Assembly (NCBI RefSeq): GCF_020510425.1
Contig: NZ_JAHBAH010000001.1
Span: forward strand, 1,586,001 to 1,650,000
Reading direction: 5' to 3'
Source: Quatrionicoccus australiensis
Lineage (GTDB): Bacteria; Pseudomonadota; Gammaproteobacteria; Burkholderiales; Rhodocyclaceae
DNA: 64,000 bases
A program made the position numbers and the translations under genes. The notes under the pieces are model-generated. The model made no database searches, was not told the origin of the DNA, and was given only the letters and a program-made list of their open reading frames with translations. Below are positions 32,474 through 41,484 of this stretch, piece after piece. Numbering within the stretch: the first letter of the stretch is position 1; each line of letters starts with the position of its first letter.

Positions 32474-32677
32474 CTAACGGGCAACTGCCGATACGCCGTT
32501 ACGGGCAAGAAGCTGACGAACCAGAACGGCGCTCTTCAGCGCGTGCTGGTTGATTTTCTCGATCTTGCCACCGGCATCGATACCAACGGCCGGGGTCGAT
32601 CCGGCCCCGGCCCATGCCGAGCCGGTCGCAAAAAGAAGGATCAGGGACAGGGCGTACGCAAGTTTCCGGATCATCAT
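32474..32677 (-). CDS. small exported protein
   Basis: This 67-residue frame has a Sec signal (MMIRKLAYALSLILLFATGSAWA) and a mature part of about 44 residues. Its ATG overlaps the end of the upstream DsbA-like gene, so the two are probably one operon. No family recognised. Confidence 0.6.
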   Translation of the reverse strand: MMIRKLAYALSLILLFATGSAWAGAGSTPAVGIDAGGKIEKINQHALKSAVLVRQLLARNGVSAVAR

Positions 32678-33348
32678 TGCTCTCCTTTCACGGCAGCCGC
32701 GATGGCCGCGAGAATCAGATTGTCGTTCTGCGGATCGACAAACACCTGGTCACCGACAATGAAGGTCGGGGCCGTACCGGTATTCCATGTTTCCTGAACG
32801 ACCCGGCGCTGCCCTTCGATAAGCCCGACAATCGCCGTATTGCGCATGCATTTTTCAGCCTGCTCGCGACTCACATCAAAGCCTTTCATCATCGGCCAGA
32901 TATAGTCGGGCGCACCCTCCAGGCTGGCATTCTTCATGTTCATCACGTCACGCGGATAAAGCAGTGCCCGTTTCAGAACATCCCAGTGCTTTTCCGGCGC
33001 CACGCAGCGGAAGCCGGCAAAGGCCTGCATGTCATGCCAGGTCAGGGGCATCTCGATCACCACCAGCTTGAGCTTGCCGGTATCGACATACTTGTCGATG
33101 ATCTCGGCAATGGCCCGTTTGACCAGATAGGCGCCGTTACCAGACAGGCCGAACACAAGAACGGCAGTCGTCGGTGCATCGGCCTTGCCGAGGACAAGCA
33201 GCTTGTCATTGAACGGGATGGCTTCGTCATTGAATTTCTCGACCAGCCGGGCAACTTCGGGCGGCACACCGGCATCCTGAGCCTGCGTCACGCAGGGGAC
33301 GCAGGCCAGAGCCAGGACAACAAACAGTCGGCGCATGTACAGAGTCAT
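32674..33348 (-). CDS. exported thioredoxin-fold protein (DsbA/DsbG-like)
   Basis: About 224 residues from ATG 33348 with GGAG 8 nt upstream. A Sec signal is followed by a DsbA-type fold: DAPTTAVLVFGLSGNGAYLVK, a long helical insert, and GTAPTFIVGDQVF with the cis-Pro (about residue 198). The usual active CxxC is not present (the loop reads GLSGNGAY), so a redox role is doubtful; a chaperone or inactive relative is likely. Confidence 0.65.
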   Translation of the reverse strand: MTLYMRRLFVVLALACVPCVTQAQDAGVPPEVARLVEKFNDEAIPFNDKLLVLGKADAPTTAVLVFGLSGNGAYLVKRAIAEIIDKYVDTGKLKLVVIEMPLTWHDMQAFAGFRCVAPEKHWDVLKRALLYPRDVMNMKNASLEGAPDYIWPMMKGFDVSREQAEKCMRNTAIVGLIEGQRRVVQETWNTGTAPTFIVGDQVFVDPQNDNLILAAIAAAVKGEQ

Positions 33349-33415
33349 CGACAACGCTCCTCTCCTAAGCAAAAGCCATATAGTATCAGCCGGAATTGCC
33401 CAGCCAACCAACACC

Positions 33416-35965
33416 ATGCCGCTCGCCAAGCCCGTCCTCCTGCCGGCCCTGCTTCTTGCCGCCTTCCTGCATCACATTCCCGCCCGGGCATTCGAACTGG
33501 ATCCCTGGGATGAACACATGCAAAAGGCAACCCAGGCCTGGGAAAGGGCGGACCTCCCCGGCGCGCTCGGCGCGGCGCGCGCCGCGGTACAACAGGGGCG
33601 AGGTGAAAATGCCGACCGCCAGGTCAGTGGCCTCGCGCTGCTGGCCCGCATTGCACAGGAATCCGGCGACCTGACACTGGCCGAACAGTCACTGCGCGGC
33701 GCGATCGAGCGCATCGACCGTATCCCCGGCGATATCCGCCAGGAAAAAGCGATCCTGCACAACAACCTCGGGGCCTTGCTCGACCAGCTCGGCGACCTGA
33801 GCGGCGCCGAAAGTCAGTACCGGGCAGCCCTCGCTCTCCAGATGCGCGGACCGGAAAACAACGACGAACGCTTCCCGCTTCTCCTCAATCTCGCCGGCCT
33901 GCTCGAACGCCGCGGCGACGACCGCGGCGCAGCCGGGTTCTACCAGCAGGCAGCCCCCCTGGCGAAGGGGACGACAGCAATCGCCGCCCTGAACAACAAC
34001 TGGGCAACCCTGCTTCATCGCCAGGGCGATAGCACCACCGCCCAAGCCCGGCTGCAGACCGCATTGACCGCCCTGCCAGAAAGCAGCAACCGACCGCTGC
34101 TGCGCGCCTCGATCCTGCACAACCTGGGGACGATGGAGACCGAAACCGGGCAACTCGATTCGGCGAATGGGCACCTCACCGCGGCAGAGGAAATCCGGCA
34201 CCGGCGGCTCGGCGACGCCCACCTCGACACGGCCCGGACATTGGCCAGTCTGGCCCTGTTGCGGGCCCGCCAGGGCGATGCGACAAGTGCCCTGAGCAAC
34301 GCCCGCAGCGCCTCCGCCATCCTGACGCGCAGCCCGGAATTGCAATCCGGTTGGCAAACCTCGTCGGGTAGCCAAATTCGGCGCGACTGGCGGGAAGCGA
34401 TCGCTACCCATCTGCGCCTGCTGGCTGCGAGCCCGGCCACCCCGGAAAGGCGCGCCAGCGAAGCCCTCGAAATCATGCAACTGGCCCGTCACGGCGAGCT
34501 CGCACGCGTATTCGCCCGCGCGTTGTTCGCCGCCGATGGCGAGGCCGGCGATCGCCTGCGCGCCATAGAAAAGGTGCGCGAAACTTTCGCCTCCACCGAA
34601 CAGACGCTTGCCGCCCGCCTCGAAAGGGAAGATAGCGATACTGCCGGCGAAGAATCTCTGCGCCGGCAGCTTGCCGAACAGCACCGACAGCTGGAAATGC
34701 TGCAGGCTGAATTTGCCACCCGCCACCCGCGTTACCACGAACTGCTTTCCGGCCAACGCCTGCCCCTGCCCGCCGCACGTCAAATGCTGGGCGCCGACGA
34801 AGCCGCAATTGTTTTCCTCTGCGCCCAGGGCGAAACCTTCGCGCTGGCAATCAGCCGCGAAAATTCCACCTTCGTCCGCCTCCCCGTTTCAAGCGACGAG
34901 CTCGCAACCGGTGTCCGCCGCCTGCGCCAGTCGGTCACACCCGAATCGGCAGACACCAAGCGCTACGCCACTGACGAGGCGTACGCCCTCTACCGGACGC
35001 TGCTCGAGCCGCTATCCGAGGTGCTCGCCGACAAGGCCGTATGGTTCATCGTGCCCGACGGGCCGCTCGAGAGCATTCCCTTCTCCCTCTTCCTGCAGCG
35101 CCCCGCGCCACAGGCGACGGCAGCGGACTGGAAACAACTGGCCTGGCTGATCCGGCAGCATGCCCCGGTCACCCTGCCGTCACTCGGCAGTCTCGCTCTG
35201 GCACGCAGCACAGCACTCCCGGCCAGCGCGCCGGAACCGCTGCTGGCGGTTGCCGACCCTGTTCTCGGCACCCGGAGTGGCGGCCGCCGACGGGTCCGCG
35301 AGGCGCTTCCCGAAGGCCTCTGGCAGGAAAGTTCGACACGCAGTGGAAGGCTGGCCAATCCCGAACAGATCAAGCGTCTCGCACCGCTCCCCGACACCGC
35401 CGATGAAGCCCGCGCCGTCGCCGCTGCACTTGGCGGCGGCGAACTCCTGCTCGGCAGTCGGGCCAGCGAAACCGAGTTCAAGGCGCACGACCTCGGCCGC
35501 TATCGCAACCTGCTCTTCGCAACGCACGGTCTGATGGCCGGCGAACAGGTCGGCGCCGGCGAGGCGGCATTGGTCATGACCCCGCCGGCATCGGCCAACC
35601 GCCACGACGACGGACTACTCGCCGCAAGCGAAATCGCCCAACTACGCCTGAATGCGGACTGGGTCGTCCTGTCCGCTTGCAACACGGCAGCCGGGGATGG
35701 CAAGCCAGGTGCCGAAGGGCTGTCCGGACTGGCCAAGGCCTTCTTCCATGCCGGCGCCCGCAACCTGCTGGTCTCGCACTGGTCAGTGGTTTCCCAATCG
35801 ACAGTCCTGCTCAGCACCGGCACCTTCCGGCGCCTGCGCGATCGCCCCGAACAAGGCAAGGCACGCGCCTTGCAAGCCGCCATGCTCGATTTGATCGACG
35901 GCGACAGCGGCTACTCGCATCCGCTGTTCTGGGCACCATTCGTACTGGTCGGCGACGGCCGTTAA
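33416..35965 (+). CDS. TPR-CHAT caspase-like protease
   Basis: The 849-residue protein starts at 33416 with a signal-like hydrophobic N terminus (PLAKPVLLPALLLAAFLHHI). Residues about 30-430 are TPR repeats (NNLGALLDQLGDLSGAESQY and similar). The C-terminal CHAT domain has the catalytic pair His704 (LLFATHG) and Cys755 (VVLSACNTA) and the GLAKAFFHAGARNLLVSHW block. CHAT proteases are caspase relatives that cleave a partner after TPR-mediated recognition. If the N-terminal segment is a true signal it would act outside the cytoplasm, next to the CHASE2 and FecR-like proteins. Confidence 0.85.
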   Translation: MPLAKPVLLPALLLAAFLHHIPARAFELDPWDEHMQKATQAWERADLPGALGAARAAVQQGRGENADRQVSGLALLARIAQESGDLTLAEQSLRGAIERIDRIPGDIRQEKAILHNNLGALLDQLGDLSGAESQYRAALALQMRGPENNDERFPLLLNLAGLLERRGDDRGAAGFYQQAAPLAKGTTAIAALNNNWATLLHRQGDSTTAQARLQTALTALPESSNRPLLRASILHNLGTMETETGQLDSANGHLTAAEEIRHRRLGDAHLDTARTLASLALLRARQGDATSALSNARSASAILTRSPELQSGWQTSSGSQIRRDWREAIATHLRLLAASPATPERRASEALEIMQLARHGELARVFARALFAADGEAGDRLRAIEKVRETFASTEQTLAARLEREDSDTAGEESLRRQLAEQHRQLEMLQAEFATRHPRYHELLSGQRLPLPAARQMLGADEAAIVFLCAQGETFALAISRENSTFVRLPVSSDELATGVRRLRQSVTPESADTKRYATDEAYALYRTLLEPLSEVLADKAVWFIVPDGPLESIPFSLFLQRPAPQATAADWKQLAWLIRQHAPVTLPSLGSLALARSTALPASAPEPLLAVADPVLGTRSGGRRRVREALPEGLWQESSTRSGRLANPEQIKRLAPLPDTADEARAVAAALGGGELLLGSRASETEFKAHDLGRYRNLLFATHGLMAGEQVGAGEAALVMTPPASANRHDDGLLAASEIAQLRLNADWVVLSACNTAAGDGKPGAEGLSGLAKAFFHAGARNLLVSHWSVVSQSTVLLSTGTFRRLRDRPEQGKARALQAAMLDLIDGDSGYSHPLFWAPFVLVGDGR

Positions 35966-35980
35966 GACAAGGAATCGAAC

Positions 35981-36346
35981 ATGCCCCGCCTGCACTTCCT
36001 GCCCGGACTGCATTACCAACTGCGCTCGCTGTTTGCGATGCTCCTGTTCCTGCTCGCCTATTGTCTCTGGCTTTGGCTGCTCGGCCTGCTTGACGCCGCC
36101 ATACCGGGCGACCATGCCGTACTTCTTCTCCTGCCACTCGTGCCGGTCAGCCTTTTCGACATCGCGTTGCGCCTTTCCTGGCAGCCGGAGACCCCGCGCC
36201 TCAAACCGCCACCCCCAGCCCCCCTGGCCCGCCTCTTCCTGCCCGAATGCGGGCTGTTCTGGTTTCCCATGCTGATCATGATTCCGCTCTGGGTCTGGGG
36301 TTTTGGCCTGATCGGCTGGATTGTCGCGGACTGGCTCGCCGGCTGA
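35981..36346 (+). CDS. small membrane protein
   Basis: The 121-residue protein has three or four hydrophobic spans (residues 15-35, 42-62, 90-118). It starts 15 nt after the CHAT gene and is probably in its operon. No family recognised. Confidence 0.65.
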   Translation: MPRLHFLPGLHYQLRSLFAMLLFLLAYCLWLWLLGLLDAAIPGDHAVLLLLPLVPVSLFDIALRLSWQPETPRLKPPPPAPLARLFLPECGLFWFPMLIMIPLWVWGFGLIGWIVADWLAG

Positions 36347-36399
36347 ACGCTGAGGCGCGGCCGGTTGTAGAATCCGCTTTTACCGCTCAGGGCAAACCC

Positions 36400-37047
36400 A
36401 TGTTTTACGGCATCACCGACCTCGCCACCTTCGTCCTGGGAACCATCGCCATCGTCCTGCTGCCCGGACCGAACTCGCTTTACGTGATGACGATCGCTTC
36501 GCGCCTGGGCATCGGGAAGGGCTACCAGGGCGCCTGCGGCATCTTTGTCGGCGATACCGTGCTGATGATCCTCTCGGTGACCGGGATTTCGTCACTGCTG
36601 CAAACCACGCCGGCCTTGTTCATGGCACTCAAGTACGCCGGAGCCGCCTACCTCGCCTGGCTGGGTTTCAACCTTCTACTGGCCGCCCGGCGCACCTGGC
36701 GCGGCGCCGGCAAGGCGCAGCTGGAAACAACAACGCTGGAAACCGCACGGCCGTTTCGCACGGCCTTGCTGATCAGCCTGACCAATCCCAAGGCCATCCT
36801 CTTTTTCGTTTCCTTCTTCATCCAGTTCGTCGCCCCGGACTATCCGCACCCGGCGCTGTCCTTCCTGATCCTCGGGGTGATCGTGCAAATCCTCAGCGCG
36901 CTCTACCTGACCGGGCTGATCTTCGGCGGCACGCACCTGGCGCGGCATTTCCGCGAACGGCGACGCCTGGCGGCAGTCGGCAACCTGGCGGTCGGCGGCC
37001 TGTTCATCGGCTTCGGCATCAAGCTGGCGAGCGCGACGCTGGGCTAA
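36400..37047 (+). CDS. LysE-family exporter (LeuE-like)
   Basis: 215 residues, six predicted spans, with the LysE/RhtB signature LPGPNSLYVMTIASRLGIGKGYQGACGIF near residue 20 and SLTNPKAILFFVSFF near 125. It exports amino acids such as leucine across the inner membrane. The start at 36400 avoids an N-terminal extension without membrane pattern. Confidence 0.8.
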   Translation: MFYGITDLATFVLGTIAIVLLPGPNSLYVMTIASRLGIGKGYQGACGIFVGDTVLMILSVTGISSLLQTTPALFMALKYAGAAYLAWLGFNLLLAARRTWRGAGKAQLETTTLETARPFRTALLISLTNPKAILFFVSFFIQFVAPDYPHPALSFLILGVIVQILSALYLTGLIFGGTHLARHFRERRRLAAVGNLAVGGLFIGFGIKLASATLG

Positions 37048-37074
37048 GGCTACCGGCACCTCCGCCTGAGCGGA

Positions 37075-38214
37075 CTATGCGCCAGCCAGCCCCAGGCGCC
37101 ACAAGGAGGTGACTTCGGCAGCGCGCGCCGCATGCAGCGGATCGCTCGCGTCGCGCGTCTTCGGGTGCTGCGGCCGGGTGTCGAGGCGATCAATGACGCG
37201 CAGGCCACCGGCGGCAATCCAGCCCTGCAGTTCTTCACGCGAACGCAGGCCGAGATGTTCGGCAAGATCGGAAAGGATCAGCCAGCCCTCGCCGCCCGGC
37301 GTCAGATGCGCCGCCAGACTGCCGAGGAAGCCGCGCAGCATGCGCGAATCGGGGTCGTAGACGGCGTATTCGATCGGCGAACTCGGTTGTGCCGGCACCC
37401 AGGGCGGGTTGCAGACGACGAGCGGTGCGCGGCCTGCGGGGAAGAGATCTGATTTCTGCAACTGCACCGCAGCGGTCAACCCGAGTTTTTGCACGTTTTC
37501 CGTGGCACAGGCCAGCGCCCGGTCGTCCATATCGGTCGCCACGACCTGCGCGACGCCACGCCGGGCGAGAATGGCGGCGATGATGCCGGAGCCGGTGCCG
37601 ATGTCGAAAGCCAGGCCACAGTCAGCCGGCAGCGGCGCGCGCGCGACCAGATCGACATACTCGCCGCGCACCGGCGAGAAAACGCCGTAATGCGGGTAGA
37701 CGCGACCTTCGACGGCGGGCACCGGGATGCCCTTCTTGCGCCATTCGTAAGCGCTGATCACGGCCAGCAGTTCGCGCAGCGCGACGACGCTCGCCCTGCC
37801 GTCCGGTTCGCCCCATGCGGCGCGACAGGCGTCTGCGGTTTCCTGGGCGCGGCGCAGCGGCACGCTGAAATCGCCAGCCACCGGCACGAGCAGGCGAGCC
37901 AGCAAGGCCGCCCGTTCGCCCTGCGTCTGGCGATGCCGGGCGAAGGCTTCGGCCGCGGTTTTTGCCGGCTTGCCGCGGCCCGCGCCGAAACGACGGTCGG
38001 CCCGCTTGCTCAGCGCCTCCATGAGATGCCGCGCATTGACCCAGTCGCCGCGCCAGAGCAACGCCGTGCCGGCTTCCATCTGGCGGTAGGCGGCATCGGC
38101 CGAGGTGCGGTCATCGGCGATGGCAATGGCGGACGGCGCCGGCAAGGCGGCTTCGGAGCGCCAGACGGCGCGCTGGGTTTGGCCGGCTTCCGACCATTCG
38201 AGGGTGGCATTCAT
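37075..38214 (-). CDS. SAM-dependent methyltransferase with NPPW motif
   Basis: About 379 residues from ATG 38214. The C-terminal half has the Rossmann motif FDIGTGSGIIAAILA (about residue 185) and VVCNPPWVP (about 255), the mark of methyltransferases that modify amide or exocyclic amine nitrogens in proteins, rRNA or DNA. The N-terminal half is helical, with a basic stretch (SKRADRRFGAGRGKPAK). Substrate not identifiable. Confidence 0.75.
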   Translation of the reverse strand: MNATLEWSEAGQTQRAVWRSEAALPAPSAIAIADDRTSADAAYRQMEAGTALLWRGDWVNARHLMEALSKRADRRFGAGRGKPAKTAAEAFARHRQTQGERAALLARLLVPVAGDFSVPLRRAQETADACRAAWGEPDGRASVVALRELLAVISAYEWRKKGIPVPAVEGRVYPHYGVFSPVRGEYVDLVARAPLPADCGLAFDIGTGSGIIAAILARRGVAQVVATDMDDRALACATENVQKLGLTAAVQLQKSDLFPAGRAPLVVCNPPWVPAQPSSPIEYAVYDPDSRMLRGFLGSLAAHLTPGGEGWLILSDLAEHLGLRSREELQGWIAAGGLRVIDRLDTRPQHPKTRDASDPLHAARAAEVTSLWRLGLAGA

Positions 38215-38315
38215 GGCGGCATTGTAAACCCTGGGCTGGAACCGGTTTTGCCCGATTCCCGACGGTCGACCGCTGCGCCGGAGCATTTTTCGCAGCAGCG
38301 GCAAAGAAAGAAGTT

Positions 38316-38785
38316 GGAAAGCCGGCCGATAAGCCGGGTTCTGTTCCCCCCTTGCGGGGTTCGGCAATCATTCCTCTAGGCCTGCCATTGCTGACAGGCT
38401 CAAGCAACCTACCCGGAAGCAGCGCGGGCCACGCCTAATGCTTCCCTATTTGGTCTTGCTCCGGATGGGGTTTGCCATGCCGCTGAACGTTACCGCCAGC
38501 GCGGTGAGCTCTTACCTCGCCGTTTCGCCCTTACCTGATCTCCACCGGGTATTTCTACCCGATGTTAGCGAGGCATTGCAGCCCCACTAAAGGACTTTGC
38601 CGCTGCAAGCAGCGGCGAAGCCCAAAGCCATCGGCGGTTTATTTTCTGTTGCACTTTCCGTTGCCTTGGGTCTTTCGACTTATAGCACCCAGTCGTTAAC
38701 TGGCATCCTGCCCTGCGGAGCCCGGACTTTCCTCCCGGCAGCGAAGTTACCCCCGCCGCCCAGCGATTGCCTGGCCGACTTTCCA
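38316..38785 (-). ncRNA. rnpB: RNase P RNA, bacterial class A
   Basis: Read on the minus strand it starts near GGAAAGTCGGCCAGGC and contains the conserved GAGGAAAGTCCGGGCTCC block and the AACTTCGCT region. It ends near GGCTTATCGGCCGGC, with the two ends able to pair. The length of about 470 nt is somewhat more than usual but fits the class A range in betaproteobacteria. A TATAAT box stands at 38798-38793 on the minus strand, just before the 5' end. Confidence 0.93.
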
Positions 38786-38870
38786 GGCGCGGATTATACG
38801 CACCCCGGCGCCGGCCCGGCCGACTATCGCGCCGCCGGGCGGTCGACGCCGGAAAAACACCATTTTTGTG

Positions 38871-39893
38871 TCAGATGCTGACGACGATCCGCCCGTCGAT
38901 GCCGCCCGCCTTCATGCGTCCGAAGATGGCGTTGATGTTGTCGAGGTGATCCATGCTGTAGTGCGCTGCAACCTTGCCTTCGCCGGCAAACTCGAGCGAT
39001 TCCTGCAGGTCCTTGCGCGTACCAACAATGGAGCCGCGCACCGTCTTCGCGTTGAGCACGACATCGAAGATCGGCAGCTCGAAATTGCCCGGCGGCAGAC
39101 CGACCAGGGCCATCGTACCGCGCTTGTGCAGCATGCCGACCGCCTGCCCGAAGGCGGCGCGCGACACCGCCGTGACCAGCACGCCATGGGCGCCGCGAAT
39201 CTGCTGCTGAACAAGTTGCACCGGGTCCTGGCGCAGCGCATTGATCGCCTCGTCGGCGCCGAGCGAGCGGGCCAGCGCCAGCTTGTCGTCGGCAACATCG
39301 ACGGCGATGACATGGAAACCCATCGCCTTGGCGTATTGCACGGCCATGTGGCCGAGACCGCCAATCCCGGAGACGACCACCCAGTCGCCCGGCTTGCAAT
39401 CGAGCTGCTTCAGACCCTTGTACACCGTGACGCCGGCGCAGAGGATGGGCGCAGCCGGGGCAAATTCGAGATTGTCGGGCAGCTTGCCGACATAAGCCGG
39501 GTCGGCCAGCACATATTCGGCGTAACCGCCGTTGACCGTGTAGCCGGTCATCTGCTGGCTGTCGCACAGGGTTTCCCAGCCGGTGATGCAGTGTTCGCAA
39601 TGGCCGCAGGCGGTGTGCAGCCAGGGCACGCCGACCCGGTCGCCTTCCTTGACCCAGCTCACGCCGGCGCCGACCGCGGCAACGTAGCCGACGCCTTCAT
39701 GCCCGGGGATGAAGGGCAGCGACGGCTTGACCGGCCAGTCGCCCTCGGCGGCATGCAGGTCGGTGTGACAGACGCCGGAAGCGACGATGCGCACCAGTAC
39801 CTTGCCGGCCGGCACGGCGGGAATATCGACTTCCTCGATGACCAGGGGTTGCCCGAAGGCATGCACGACGGCGGCTTTCATTTTGGTGGCCAT
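38871..39893 (-). CDS. adhP: zinc-dependent alcohol dehydrogenase, AdhP type
   Basis: 340 residues with catalytic zinc ligands (GVCHTDLHAAEGDW; GHEGVG), the four-Cys structural zinc loop (CGHCEHCITGWETLC) and the NAD site GIGGLGHMAVQYAKAMG at about 175. Length and order match AdhP, which oxidises ethanol and similar primary alcohols in the cytoplasm. Confidence 0.9.
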   Translation of the reverse strand: MATKMKAAVVHAFGQPLVIEEVDIPAVPAGKVLVRIVASGVCHTDLHAAEGDWPVKPSLPFIPGHEGVGYVAAVGAGVSWVKEGDRVGVPWLHTACGHCEHCITGWETLCDSQQMTGYTVNGGYAEYVLADPAYVGKLPDNLEFAPAAPILCAGVTVYKGLKQLDCKPGDWVVVSGIGGLGHMAVQYAKAMGFHVIAVDVADDKLALARSLGADEAINALRQDPVQLVQQQIRGAHGVLVTAVSRAAFGQAVGMLHKRGTMALVGLPPGNFELPIFDVVLNAKTVRGSIVGTRKDLQESLEFAGEGKVAAHYSMDHLDNINAIFGRMKAGGIDGRIVVSI

Positions 39894-39985
39894 GATGTTC
39901 TCCTTGCTTGAATCGAAACCGGGAGAACCGCACCCATCAACGCCACAGGCACCGCCCGCCCGACCAGAAACTGTCTGGATTCAGT

Positions 39986-40690
39986 CTAGGCGAGGATGGC
40001 CGATCCGGCCATGTCGGTATCGCCGCCCCGGTCGACGCGGCGAAAACGCAGGAAATGCCCCTTGTAGGCTTCACCGTCGGCGAAGGTGCAATCGGCACTG
40101 CTTTCGCTGTAGAGATAGCCCTGGCCGGCCATCGCCCGCCGGAAGGCCGGCCGGTTGCTGCGATTCGGGTCGACGATCAACACTTCCGCCCCGACCGCCG
40201 CATGCCGCTCGATGAAGGCGGCGAGTACCGCCGGCTGGTCGCGTTCGTAGAGCAGGTCGCTGCCAATGATCAGGTCGAATTTGCCGAGTCCGGGGTTGGT
40301 GCCGGCCCAGTTGCCATCCTCGTACTTGAGCGGCCCGAGATGATTGAGCAACAGGTTTTCCTTGAGGAAGACCCGGCTCAGCGGATGGCAGTCACTGGCC
40401 GTCATGTCGCCCTGACGGCGATGCACAACCAGGCTGGCCAGGCCAAGGCCGGCGCCAATTTCGAGAATGCGCTTGCCGGCCAACGCGTAGCTGTCCATGA
40501 CCCCGGCGAGCACCCGCGCCGATGGCCAGACCTGCCCGAACAGGGACCAGCTGGCCGAGGAAATGCCGAGCCCGGCGGCCTCGCCGAGCGGATCGTCGAA
40601 TTGCTGACTATCGAGCAGCGAGCGGATCAGGTAATCCGTGCTGCCGACGCTGATCGTCTGGTAGCGGACCTGGTAGTCGGCCATGGTCAT
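39986..40690 (-). CDS. SAM-dependent methyltransferase, lysine-MTase-like
   Basis: 234 residues with ILEIGAGLGLASLVVHRRQGDMTASD at about 75-100 and FDLIIGSDLLYERDQ at about 138. This is the METTL21/nicotinamide-N-methyltransferase-like pattern. Several such enzymes methylate protein lysines. The substrate here is unknown. Confidence 0.7.
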   Translation of the reverse strand: MTMADYQVRYQTISVGSTDYLIRSLLDSQQFDDPLGEAAGLGISSASWSLFGQVWPSARVLAGVMDSYALAGKRILEIGAGLGLASLVVHRRQGDMTASDCHPLSRVFLKENLLLNHLGPLKYEDGNWAGTNPGLGKFDLIIGSDLLYERDQPAVLAAFIERHAAVGAEVLIVDPNRSNRPAFRRAMAGQGYLYSESSADCTFADGEAYKGHFLRFRRVDRGGDTDMAGSAILA

Positions 40691-40840
40691 TCCTCCCGGA
40701 ACAAGGCGTGGTGGCGAATCAGAAAATGTTCTGATCGAACGGGCACGACGCTTGGGGAAGTGGAATGCGGGCCGAAGAGGCAGTCGCTGGGACGGGCCGG
40801 CAAGCGGCCTGACTTCAGGGTAACACTATGCCGGGCCGAA

Positions 40841-41311
40841 TCACTCGGCAGGCAAGGGCAGCGCCGTACGGTCGACCACCTTCCTGAGCACAAAACTGGA
40901 ATGCACGCCGGTAACGCCCTGGATGCGCGTGATCTTGTTGAGCAGCAGGTCCTGGTAGGCATCCATGTCGCGGATCACCACCTTCAACTGGTAATCGGAC
41001 TGCTGACCGGTAATCAGCAGGCATTCGAGCACTTCCGGGATTTGCGAAATCGTCGCCTCCAGATTGGCGAAGCGCTCCGGCGTGTGCTGGTCCATCGAGA
41101 TGCCGATCAGCGCCATCAGCGACAGGCCGAGCTTCTTGGCGTCGAGCAGTGCGCGGTAGCCGGTGATCAGGCCGGTCTCCTCGAGCGTGCGCACCCGGCG
41201 CAGACAGGGCGATGGCGACAGGCCGATGCGATCAGCCAGGTCCTGGTTGCTGATCCGGCCATCCTGTTGCAGCAGGGCGAGAATCTGGCGGTCGTAGCGG
41301 TCGAGTTGCAT
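40841..41311 (-). CDS. Lrp/AsnC-family regulator
   Basis: 156 residues: N-terminal helix-turn-helix (LDRYDRQILALLQQDGRISNQDLADRIGLSPSPCLRRV) and C-terminal RAM ligand-binding domain. It is divergent from leuA with a 173-bp AT-rich gap, so it may control leuA and itself in response to an amino acid, probably leucine. Confidence 0.85.
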   Translation of the reverse strand: MQLDRYDRQILALLQQDGRISNQDLADRIGLSPSPCLRRVRTLEETGLITGYRALLDAKKLGLSLMALIGISMDQHTPERFANLEATISQIPEVLECLLITGQQSDYQLKVVIRDMDAYQDLLLNKITRIQGVTGVHSSFVLRKVVDRTALPLPAE

Positions 41312-41484
41312 GATATTTCCACCCGTTTCGATATTGAGAAATATTAATCCAATATACAAAAATAATACGCAATTAAATTGCCAAATACATGCAAAACAAG
41401 GCAAACAACGCAAGCACCTGCCGCGCCTTTTTCCGTAACATGACGTCCATCGAATCAATGCTTGCCGCTACAGGAGCCGTCATC

